Assembly: GCA_013076295.1 (NCBI GenBank)
Contig: RQOL01000811.1
Span: 1 to 64,000 of the forward strand
Source of the DNA: Sanderia malayensis
Taxonomy: Eukaryota; Cnidaria; Scyphozoa; Semaeostomeae; Pelagiidae
Direction: 5' to 3'
DNA length: 64,000 bases
Of the stretch, positions 36,301-42,595 are shown piece by piece. How positions within the stretch are numbered: position 1 is the stretch's first letter; the number at the start of each line of letters is the position of its first letter. Made by a program: the position numbers and the translations under genes. The notes under the pieces were generated by a model. The model made no database searches. It was given only the letters and a program-made list of their open reading frames with translations, and was not told the DNA's origin.

Positions 36301-37891
36301 TAGCACTTATTGAAATATTCAAGGTTACGTGCTATGGGACAATGGAAGTGATAGAAAAGTGATGAAAAGCATTACAGTTTTCGTTTAAGCAAAAAACAAT
36401 AATAAATATCCAATGCAAATCAGAGATACAATAAGAAGACAATAACGACATCATGTTGTTTGCTAATTCTACAAAAATACACCAATATGGTGATTCTCGC
36501 GTTATGACATTGGTTTCCCTTTTGCTGTTTAAGCAAGCCAGCCCAAACCAATTACCATGTCTAATTGAAATTGAGTATTATTTGTCCTAGCCAAAACACT
36601 AACCTTGTTCAATATTGCCGAATGTTGCGGATGCTTTGTCAGAAACATTGATGTTTATGACTGGTGCATGATACTCGATATCTGTAGCACCTGAGAAATA
36701 AATAACAAATTGATTTTATTCTTTGCCTTCTGACAATGATTATTGCAATATGATATAATTACACTTTTGGACAAAAAATTGAACATATAATTGAATAAAT
36801 AGTTTATCTGTCATTCATTGATAGTGAATGATTTTTTTTGCAAACTCAATACACCATCAATAAATCGTTACATTGTAACAGCGTGTCATTTGCAAGGGAC
36901 TCGATAAAAATATTTAGTTTTCAGATCCGGCAAAACTTGATGTGGAGGCTTTTAAACAGGAATCTACAAAATCCTTGTGATAAAATGCCCTCAAAAGGGA
37001 GAATTTTCATGATTTCCTTAACCTATTAAAGCCATATTGTTGACACAACACAGCAGAACTTAGTTGTAATAATAGAGCATGTAACAAAACAAAACAACTA
37101 GTAATAAAACTACAACAACTCCTTGATTAAACAACATCAGCAAAAATACTTTAAAATAAATAAAACCCCACTGAAATAAAAAACCCCTCTAAAAATGCAG
37201 GAATAAATAAATTCAAATATAAATAAATAAATGAATTTAAAAGACACTTAATCACAAAAATATTGCAAGTACATTTAAGAAATTATAGGTATATCTATGA
37301 AAATTGAAGCAACACGGCCGCTAGGGCCTGGTAATGAGTTTGACCGCTGACCAATTAATAAGAGCGGCCATCTTGTAACGTTTATTAGTTTCAACGATTA
37401 TTCAGATTATCACATAACAGGGACACTTTATACGGACTTTTCACCTTTTATGATTTATTCATGAAGAGACTTCTCGATATTTGGACGAGAAGAGAGCAAA
37501 GTTAACCAAATATCGAGAAGTCTCTTTAAAAATGAAACATAGATCAATATCTGAAATACAACCAACCTGGAACAACTTTTTTACCTATGTCCATTCTTTC
37601 AATGCCATGCGTAAGCTCTAATGAAATAAATGATAGAGCTTGTCAATGAAACAATCAATTATTTTCACACATGGTGGACCATTCAAACCATAGAAATACA
37701 ATTGTTGCTGGAAATATCCAAATAAATAAACTATGTATTCTAATTATGTGACTTATTTATTTAATTATAATGCCAATTGTGAAACATGCTCCCACAACAT
37801 TTAATAAAGCAGAATTAAAATTTACCTTCTTGAACATCAGTACAAGATTCCTCTTCTATCTTCTTGTCTTCTCCAGTGTCTTCCATGGTCT
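18355..37891 (-). CDS. NLR-like protein: NACHT, LRR-like region, two C-terminal TIR-like domains
   Basis: Fourteen coding exons on the minus strand join in phase: 37891-37826 (ATG at 37886, context ACCATGG), 37617-37585, 36690-36604, 32231-32154, 24767-23446, 23329-23255, 23171-23097, 22988-22317, 21169-21136, 20904-20693, 20565-20400, 19216-19014, 18875-18710 and 18389-18355 (stop). Every join is GT-AG and the total is 3,219 nt, or 1,072 residues, with no internal stop. Order: acidic linker exons (1-86), NACHT NTPase (~175-527), two 25-residue exon repeats (528-577), LRR-like region (578-801), two TIR-like domains (813-938 and 939-1061), short basic tail. NLRs sense microbial or damage signals in the cytosol by NTP-driven oligomerisation, and a C-terminal TIR-type output would be the effector. 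Exons 3-5 are all phase 1-1 and could be skipped without a frame change. No CARD, PYD or death domain is seen. Confidence 0.85.
18710..19216 (-). CDS. NLR-like gene: second TIR-like domain (two exons)
   Basis: Exons 19216-19014 and 18875-18710. A β-strand (QKFFVISN), helix (VEAIQIKQKFADEIG), strand (RPRVVVFLLTDKY), a Ser-x-x-Cys helix (ESDQCKEMMEYI) and strand (NNIAVKL) follow the order of a TIR or flavodoxin-like fold. The SxxC-helix layout recalls the TIR segment that carries the catalytic Glu of NADase TIRs, but the Glu spacing differs, so catalysis is doubtful. Exon phases and lengths (203+166) mirror those of the first domain (212+166), so the two arose by exon-pair duplication. The fold call is inferred from the pattern only. 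Confidence 0.55.
19436..20269. mobile_element. Foldback / MULE-like element with 10-bp target duplication
   Basis: The termini are perfect inverted repeats beginning CGTCGTTACTAAAACGAGG, flanked by identical 10-bp copies of ATTCACAAAG at 19426-19435 and 20270-20279. The long terminal arms contain tandem units built on GGAACAAGCGGAACGA. A 9-10-bp duplication with long internally repetitive arms is typical of Mutator-like foldback elements. There is no transposase, so it is non-autonomous. It sits in an NLR intron and does not disturb the exons. Confidence 0.85.
20400..20904 (-). CDS. NLR-like gene: first TIR-like domain (two exons)
   Basis: Exons 20904-20693 and 20565-20400. Strand PISILLLC, helix RDFVLQLKEKLDDI, strand YILVVFIQHQ, helix ISEDVERDIFFAQ, strand KSAIVLVK. 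It aligns in order with the second domain, including the exon boundary after a Gln in the helix before the fourth strand. The SxxC motif of the second copy is absent here (SEDVERD), so this copy looks degenerate or purely structural. Confidence 0.55.
22317..22988 (-). CDS. NLR-like gene: LRR-like exon
   Basis: 672 nt, phase 0-0, 224 residues. It opens LPNDEVLLKVRFLADCF and is helical at first. From about residue 700 a leucine-rich pattern appears (MKLKWLGMKRMRID, then EEVELLDVRVGG, then LMVMELRYCPLV), as in degenerate LRRs of NLR C-termini. It would be the ligand-sensing or autoinhibitory part. The LRR call is from spacing only. Confidence 0.6.
23097..23329 (-). CDS. NLR-like gene: duplicated 75-nt exons
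   Basis: Two consecutive exons of exactly 75 nt (23329-23255 and 23171-23097), both phase 0-0, starting after TTTCTTATCAG and ending before GTTTGTAA. They encode LITRLGDEIIRHEAESNIV and LKKSRLHGMIRNKDAQNLI, which align (L..RL...IR...A.N..R..L). This is a tandem exon duplication that can vary the hinge length between NACHT and LRR without changing frame. Confidence 0.7.
23446..24767 (-). CDS. NLR-like gene: NACHT exon
   Basis: 1,322 nt encoding most of the NTPase. Walker A GGVAGIGKS (protein residues 179-187), Walker B LFLIDGLDE (253-261), a sensor-1-like VILGRPHSR (about 282-290) and the distal NACHT landmark MFKHLTIMEFLASIHV. Upstream, ELKKRYGKECAKHEVN resembles a FISNA-type lead-in. The acceptor TTTTTGGTAG at 24768 was preferred over the longer open frame to 24858, because only it matches the phase-1 donor of the previous exon. 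The donor CAG|GTATTA lies at 23446. Confidence 0.85.
25254..25538 (-). repeat. Ty3 element 1, 3' LTR
   Basis: 285 bp, TG...CA bounded when read on either strand. It pairs with 30412-30697. Confidence 0.95.
25585..29472 (-). CDS. pol: Ty3 element 1 Pol polyprotein
   Basis: About 1,295 codons in the -1 frame relative to gag, entered at the slippery site near 29472-29466. Order: protease (ALVDTGSMQSIL), reverse transcriptase (RMPYGLSTAPATFSR, YFDDVIVFS), RNase H (ILQTDASDVGLGAVL, FQLITDNRALKWL), the zinc-binding integrase N-domain (His-His then CPEC), the DDE core (FWAMDYMGHI, HSDQGRNFDS, E in CDGLVERQNR) and a C-terminal tail. No stop interrupts it, so the element may be, or recently was, capable of moving. 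The family lies in the Ty3/gypsy group; the clade was not assigned. Confidence 0.95.
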   Translation of the reverse strand, partial: FKLSGDASLLGWSDEHPTTFAFGTTSVAPRALVPCQPLVSCSFTGVQLSALVDTGSMQSILSFDAFQRLFQSCIQQNIVPPLLGSSSNTCLSITGQPSQPAGAAVFQFSFPGCDFAFKFKFLVCNNMLQPFQCILGWDFIVAFQLHLAYSGDSYFLNGPHGSTPLIPWAPPSGSTSSNCSILSSSPQVGPPSGFAQSSSQGPVTITLVDSFSIPGRSECILQAKLPRGYSEQLGMVCSLDDSPLIIASTLNQSSHSKVFVRVLNSSESPVELHSGQKVAKFLPVVESLPVRLRSSVDNICASVCQPSMDPCTLQELETAVSSSLSSHDRNHLLQTLLEYPDVFNNGLGHTTVTSHKINTGDSPPIRQHPRRLPYHYRGEVDKQVHDMLTQGVIKPSTSPWSSPIVLVKKKDGSYRFCIDYRKLNLVTKHDAIPLPRIDDLLDALNGYNIFSTLDLRSGYWQVSVDPEDREKTAFMTPTGLYEFLRMPYGLSTAPATFSRAISVVLSGLAYETCLCYFDDVIVFSKDINQHCDRLKSVLQRFREQNIRVKASKCSFGSHEVAYLGHTISKDGIHTDPKKVKAIQDIPAPSTVEELRSFLGLAGYYRRFIPEFATIASPLMALTKKATRFLWTDITQKAFESLKTCLCSAPILAYPCLNKTFILQTDASDVGLGAVLTQLDDSGHERVISYASRTLTSREQNYTAMEKEALAVVFATEHFRVYLLGRQFQLITDNRALKWLHSIQAKGRIARWIMTLQEFDFVVSHRPGASNQNADALSRLNHRCSPTPSEPPNHSTNTPVNCFVGLIPDTDLYTAQHQDPNILKVIEMKEQGFPRPPSFVWSKHQHLSSYWSCWDQPFVDRGLLMKSIDPDSSFPNNVVVVPQNLVNGVLHSLHSGTSGGHMGIIRTICRAKERFFWPQMHASIKSFIQSCPECSQIKQNPHNTKASLQPIQISEPFVFWAMDYMGHIKETSRGNKHILVLMDHFTKWCEAFPTPDQKASTVANILVSHVFSRFGPPTVLHSDQGRNFDSILMHEIYGLMGIKKTRTTAYHPQCDGLVERQNRTLQSIISSFVSEHTVDWDDWLAQAVFANNTSVHESTGISPYEMVFGRPARMPIEVELGVPLRNPTSQSNYSQSLRKALSHSNQLAQRNLVNARTKQASQYYNKSKRNWQPFESGQMVWLWRPKHWKFGKRWTGPYRIQSRDGVNYRLTSSMGKSLVAHHNLLKPCVLPLSPGIPVHPGPETPGITLSETVETEVDPAAGNQRDIGGGAARPNRPPFLRQVVNPPIRFGNVVAH
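29442..30389 (-). CDS. gag: Ty3 element 1 Gag
   Basis: 316 codons from MASSILPTPFTSGDFGVW, the first Met after the primer-binding site, to the stop at 29442. The capsid region has FGVWIRQFQRCAAANKW and the FFKGLPEELQLKLL helix, then a Gln run, then two zinc knuckles (CFFCGEPGHIVRNC and CTLCNGWGHHPQNC). It assembles particles and binds RNA. Confidence 0.92.
   Translation of the reverse strand: MASSILPTPFTSGDFGVWIRQFQRCAAANKWNTEAQLLKLPAFLDGPAATYYETLSDGDKTSLDSLVASLHKCFCPPTDRERYYREFEDHRLRPAEDPTLFLWRLKESLRNAEPDLSAAAFDALLRRQFFKGLPEELQLKLLESDPTPTLATMTSFAQRFRSLQRLPTSPATACAAVATHPLAMADQPLSQQQQPQQQQQQQLQLDNVAGLLRKLAEGQASLIAAISSSAARQPSSVMPPRRPVSSVRCFFCGEPGHIVRNCDKRQRAQKCTLCNGWGHHPQNCANNFASCQPKSDILQQADRKFSLNFQGMPHY
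29466..29472 (-). promoter_or_regulatory. -1 ribosomal frameshift site T TTA AAC
   Basis: The heptamer TTTAAAC is in the exact 0-frame register (T TTA AAC) in the gag frame, about 20 nt before the gag stop. The -1 frame is open from here into the protease. This matches the classical retroviral and retrotransposon slippery heptamer. Confidence 0.8.
30412..30697 (-). repeat. Ty3 element 1, 5' LTR
   Basis: 286 bp, partner of 25254-25538. It should contain the element promoter. Confidence 0.95.
30754..31143. mobile_element. Foldback MITE with TTTTTTAATAAGCAAC ends
   Basis: The left end TTTTTTAATAAGCAAC recurs inverted at the right end (GTTGCTTATTAAAAAAA). The words AAGCAACT occur repeatedly inside. 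No coding capacity. Target duplication not resolved. Confidence 0.55.
31150..32150. other. Intronic DNA without a recognised gene
   Basis: Part of NLR intron 5. A short palindromic insert at about 31661-31760 begins AAGCGTGG and ends CCACGCTT. An ORF at 31792-32016 (minus) lacks support. Confidence 0.4.
32154..37891 (-). CDS. NLR-like gene: N-terminal modular exons
   Basis: Four exons. 37891-37826: MEDTGEDKKIEEESCTDVQE. 37617-37585: LTHGIERMDI. 36690-36604: ATDIEYHAPVIN to FGNIEQ. 32231-32154: ATKNTENKTCEKGAENNEP. The last three are 33, 87 and 78 nt long, each starting and ending in phase 1, each with good acceptors (TTCATTAG, TTTCTCAG, TTTTTGCAG) and donors. The composition is acidic and polar, without a recognised domain, so the region is probably a disordered, alternatively spliced N-terminus. 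Confidence 0.65.
33422..33890. mobile_element. hAT-like MITE
   Basis: Terminal inverted repeats CAGTGGCGGCGCCAG ... CTGGCGCCGCCACTG, flanked by GCGCATT at 33415-33421 and 33891-33897 (7 bp exact, 8 with one mismatch), as expected for the hAT superfamily. The interior is GC-rich (GGGGGCTTCGCCCCCTGGAC) and non-coding. Confidence 0.85.
34450..36069 (+). pseudogene. RTE-type LINE, 5'-truncated ORF2 with frameshift
   Basis: Reverse transcriptase of the RTE/BovB type: EEVEKAVKELTNGKSPGID, AGFRTGRGTRDQIANLRW, FIDYSKAFDCVNH, GKGVRQGCIFSPFLFNLY, the catalytic LRYADDTTL and FPVVMYGCESWT. The frame breaks near 35700-35715; the C-terminal part (MWCWRRMLKVLWTARRTNKS, HIMRTENSLEKC, then WMDEIK) continues in another frame to a stop at 36069. 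The N-terminal endonuclease is missing, which is typical of 5' truncation during insertion. It lies in NLR intron 4, antisense to the gene. Confidence 0.9.
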
Positions 37892-38327
37892 CTGGGGAAT
37901 TAAAAAATGCAACCCATTTAAAAAAAACTTTAATATAGAACTTAATCTTGGATAATTTCTTGCGACACCAAACACTCCTTAGCATGAATGCAACTAATTA
38001 AAAATAACATTATTACAACAAATTTTGTTTGAAAGGCATAATTCCTTCAGCTTCTCAAGTTCAACATTTAAACATAGCCAGCCACTCCAGCCCAGCTCTG
38101 ATTATTGTAACAAGAATCAAGGCAAACTTTGCTAAAACATGGAAAGTTCTATAATGATTGGATTGCGTTATGTCAAATAAGCAAGCTCTGCATCCCTTGC
38201 ATTGAAAAGCGACTCTGATAAAATTGCACAATGGTTCTTGTCAATGGTTTCCCTTGAGGCATTTAAAGATCGGAAAACAAGTTGAGACAAGGTCTCATTA
38301 CTTTGTTTTAACTTGAAATACCACAAG

Positions 38328-38785
38328 TCCTCGATTAAGCCCCGGGGGCTCACTTGGCAAAAATATTTTAGGGTGGGGGCTTATTCGTGAGGGGGGCTTA
38401 TTTTGCATAGGCAAAAATTGTCAGTAAGGTATGCTGTTTTCGCGGCATTATCTATGTCCAAGTATGTTAAAAAAACAAAAGAAAGTCCATCAATTAATGT
38501 ATTTACTAAAATAACAAACGCCACAGTTTTCAAATATTATACAATCGCCACAGTTTTCAAATATAAAGTTATCAAGATTTATCAAAAGTTATCCAAAAGT
38601 TATCCAAAAGTCATCCTATAAACTTATGATTTACATTTTGTCCAGTTATCCAGACTTCTGCTGAAATTGAATAAACCCTCAATCCATGGGGGCATATTTG
38701 AGGGTGGGAGTGGCTTATTTTGCAAAAAAGAATTAGGGTGGGGCTTATTCGAGAGTGGGGGTTTAATCGAGGGCTTACGGTAAGC
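38328..38785. mobile_element. Palindromic MITE, 'AAGCCCCC' family, copy 1
   Basis: The left end, AAGTCCTCGATTAAGCCCC, recurs inverted at the right end (TTTAATCGAGGGCTTACGG). GGGGGCTTATT repeats near both ends. The family also appears at 51483-52030 (diverged) and 52970-53045 (partial). No coding capacity. Confidence 0.65.
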
Positions 38786-38789
38786 TTTA

Positions 38790-39470
38790 AGACAATGTCA
38801 AAAACATTTTGTGACTAATTGTGGCATGTGGATAAAAATCTATTTTTTGGAAAACTTCCCCAGTGCAAAGTACATTTCCTCAACTTCATCATCTAAAACT
38901 TAACTGGCTGTATGTTTCGGTTGGTGAGGTGTTGCACTGTAAAATGATTCATAGATTGAATAAGAAACGTTTTGATCATCGTATTGCTTCTATAACGTGA
39001 TCTATAAACGAACGTTTGTAAAAACACAAATCCAGACATTTTTGGATTCATGGCAAAATTAAGCTACACTTATAACAACGAGCTGTCATTTGCTAATTTA
39101 TTTAGAAATTAGTCCAAGAAATTTGTGCCAAATTGCACTGGGTGTATATTGATGCCAAATACACAAATTTTGTATATTGTAAAACGATTGAAAGCAATAC
39201 CACATATTGTTATGGATGATTTAAATATAATAAAACATATTTTATGGTTTTTATTTGCGGCTTAAGACAAAAAGAACTCCATTTTTGACGAGTCAAAATT
39301 GGGCATCTGCAACCTTCGCCATGTTTTCGAGCCGTAAATAATGCAAGTAATTGATTGATACGCCCATGTTGAAATCAAAAAGGTTATAAACCATTTAAAG
39401 AGTCTTCTAGCATTAAGAAATACATTAATTATACAATAGTGTGGTAATAAAGTGCTCAGACGCATAAACT
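38790..39470. other. NLR gene intron 1 and flank
   Basis: AT-rich. The part from about 39230 to 39490 is homologous, with divergence, to 52180-52450. No coding exon recognised. Confidence 0.5.
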
Positions 39471-39473
39471 TAC

Positions 39474-39530
39474 CTCCTATAGTCTTCAAAAGTGCAATTA
39501 AGGGTCATACTTGTGGTCATACTTGTGGTC
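39474..39530 (-). other. Putative 5' UTR exon of the NLR-like gene
   Basis: The donor AGGAG|GTAAGT at 39474 lies about 30-85 nt downstream of a TATA box at 39563-39556. The next exon acceptor (CCCCAG at 37892) leads straight into ACCATGG. It would be untranslated. The 5' edge is an estimate. Confidence 0.5.
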
Positions 39531-39555
39531 CTTGGTCCTGGGTCCTGGGGTATAG

Positions 39556-39563
39556 TTTTTATA
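39556..39563 (-). promoter_or_regulatory. TATA box of the NLR-like gene
   Basis: TATAAAAA on the minus strand within AGTATAAAAACTATAC, suitably placed for a start near 39530. The nested transposons begin only 18 bp upstream, so anything further upstream was displaced 6.5 kb by insertion. Confidence 0.5.
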
Positions 39564-41439
39564 CTATGCCGGAAAAACTTTATATCAAGCAATAAATATA
39601 ATGTTCATGTAATTTAATATGTGCAAAAGAAGTAAATACATATACAACGTTTCGAGCTTTACTCGTCTTCAGGTATAAGAGACGAGTAGAGTTCTTGTCT
39701 TATAAGAGAAGAGTAGAGTTCTTGTCTTATACCTGAAGACGAGTAAGGCCTGATTTATACGTCGCATAATAGTCGCGTCGAATACAATTGCAATTTCATT
39801 CGACTAAAGTTGATATTCATGCGACGTTTATGCGACTTGGATTTATAAGTCGAATTTTGTGCCGCATATAATTCAATGCGCATGCTCAAAATCTTTACAA
39901 CAACAAAATTAAACATGGCGGCAAACATTTTGGTGGCAAACAGTTTCAGCAAAGCTTCAACTTCTTGTTCCTTGAAACGAATAACAAAAAAGAATAAAAT
40001 TTCGAGAAAAAAACAGATGTTCTTATTAATGTTTTTGCAAAGAAACTGGAAGATTGCAATAAAAGCTGCTTTTATGACCGTTTCTTTAATGTGCAATGTC
40101 GAAACTTTGCCATCTTTTTTGGTGTGGGAAAATGAAAATTGGCGCGCAATTTGGTTGAAGGGCAGAGAACAATGAAACACGTTCATAGAACAATAGGATA
40201 CACGAAACACGATAAATATCGGTTAGACCTGATTTAACCGCAGTTAATACCACCTGGGCGAAGTGTCACTGTTGCTGGGGAGGGCTGTAGTTTGTCTGCT
40301 TGCATTATCACGAGGTCACAGCGGGTGACACCATGCTATCTAACTTGCTAGATCCCTTGAGATTTATTCCGATCAGTATTCACGCCTTAAATTACAGCTA
40401 CAATTTCATCTACGTGTTTTTATCACGTCCAGTCTCTTGGTGATATTTCCTCAATGTTTTGGTCACACGATTTGTTCGCCGTGTTGGAATTGCGACTGTA
40501 CAAGTTGTTTATTCACGGATTCTTGTGAATTGGATCTCACCAAATTGCAAAGTCATTCGTTGATCGGGTTAGGCCCTTCCGTCAATCGTTGGTTAACCCG
40601 TGGCTCCAGTTTGGTAGTGTCGAGAGCGTATTGCAGTCAGAGTTAATCGCTTCAAGCTTCAAGGAGCGACAAGCAATTTCATTCCTTGTGGATCGGTGAG
40701 ATCGTTCTTTTTATTTGTACTTAAGACTTTGGCGTTGGCACCCTTCTGAGTCCTCGCCCCCTGTGGCGAGGAAGAGAAGTTATCAGAAATTACTGGGTCT
40801 AATTTATATTATGTTTCTCCCTTGTTTATATTCTCGAACAAAGTCGCAATCTCAGAATGCATAGCTTTGTGCCAGTGGCTGCTACATGTTTAACATAAAA
40901 AACTATCAAATGCAGATCGCAGCAATCAGGCAGTTCAACAATATGTATACAATCTTGTTGCTCAAAATACTGATTTTGAGAATCTTCATATAAATAATTC
41001 ATCGCTATCTTCCACGTCATTGAATTGTTGTTTGCAATACGTCGAAAGCCAGCCACTTTGATGGAAGTTTCAATGTTGCTTGAACGTGTTGTTTTTTGAA
41101 TGAGTTTTTATTCGAATGAACCAAATGAGCGCGACCATGATATACATGGTTACATGTTAATTTGCTTGTGGCTGACAGGTCTTATTTGATAAGAAGAGAC
41201 CCTGTTGCTAAAGTTTGGAACATTTCACGTCGGATACGCATTAATTAGATAATTGTATTACGCCACACGCTGGGTTCGACGGACTTGGCCTTGTTTTCAA
41301 GTGATTGTTGATGGGCCCTATATGACCTTGATTTTATTTATAGTCAGCTCGATTTTTGTGCTTTTCTCCTCCTTGTTTTTTTTTGCCTGCTCCAGTCACT
41401 ATTACACCATTGAATTTTTACGTTTGGCAATATTTTTTA

Positions 41440-42595
41440 GCAGATTCTACGTTTGTCGATGTGCATTATGTGTTGCACGGTTTGCGATATGGCTTTAATC
41501 TTGGGGTCACCTTGGGCCCTGTGCACCCAGCTACGCGCAATTGCCAGTCAGCTTATAGTCAGCTTGCCATTATGGATAGTTATCTTGCGGATGAGTTTAA
41601 GCTTGGTTCCATAGCTGGCCCCCCTTTCCCAAAACTTCCTACAATTAGTTTGCACCTACATCGTTTTGGCGTTATCCCAAAATCTCCACCAGGCAAGTTC
41701 AGTCGGATACCTGATCTCTCGTTTCCACATTCCCATAGCGTGATTGACTTGATCGCGCAATCTGAGGCTGCTGTTTCTTCTGCCGGTATCCCAGAAGCAA
41801 TTTCTCCTATTATGCAGTTGGGAAAAGGGGCACTAATAGCTAAGTTTGATACTCAACGGGCATATCGACTGTTGCCCGTGTGCCAAGAGCATCGCTATTT
41901 GCTGGGTCTGTGCCGGGAAGAAAGTGTTTTCATCGATTTAGCATTGCCTTTTGGTTTGCGTTCGGCCCAAAGGATTTTACTCGGTTTGCGGATAGTTTAC
42001 AATTTATGTTCAGGCATGAAGCGAATATTCTGCATGTTCAGCATTCCCTAGATGATTTCTTTTTGGCTGGTCTAGCGGTCTCTTCGCTTTGCGAGAGGAA
42101 TTTGCATCAGGGTTTTGCCCTTCGTACACTTTTGGGTGTTCCACTCGCAGCCGATACAACCGGAGGGCCTTCGACTTCTATTACCTATTTAGGCTGTGTG
42201 CTTGATACTGAAGCTTTGGAATTGCGTTTACCGGATGAGATGATTATTAAGATCAGAGCACAGTTGAGTGCTTGGGATCAACAAACATCTGGTACCAAGC
42301 TTGACTTGTTATCATTACTTGGCAGCCTTCAACATTATTGTCAAGCCATTGTTCTTGGTAGGCCGTTGCTAAGGCGTGTGATTGGCCGGGCCTCTTCGGT
42401 AGCTGAATTGCATCCGTTTGTCCGGCTGTCCCTCCGGGCACGGGATGATCTTGCTTGGTGATTTATGCTAGTGCATGCCTCGGACGGTAAAAGCTTATTT
42501 CTTTTTCCTTCATGGGACAGCACGCCCTGCCTTTCTGTAACATCTGCTTCATTAACGGGAGTGGTTGCTATGTCTTCCATTCTGGCTGCTGCTTT
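41440..42595 (+). pseudogene. DIRS-order reverse transcriptase / RNase H remnant
   Basis: Motifs in order: ISPIMQLGKGALIAKFDTQR, AYRLLPVCQEHRYLLGL, LALPFGLRSA, then a frame change near 41965-41975, then FADSLQFMF, the catalytic HSLDDFFLAG, YLGCVLDTEALELRLP, LLSLLGSLQHYCQ and GRPLLRRVIG. These follow the DIRS/Ngaro RT pattern. At 42459-42461 a Trp of the expected WW pair reads TGA. The following RNase H start (FMLVHASDGKSLFLFPSW, then SLTGVVAM) runs into the minisatellite. It is decayed and non-functional. Confidence 0.8.
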
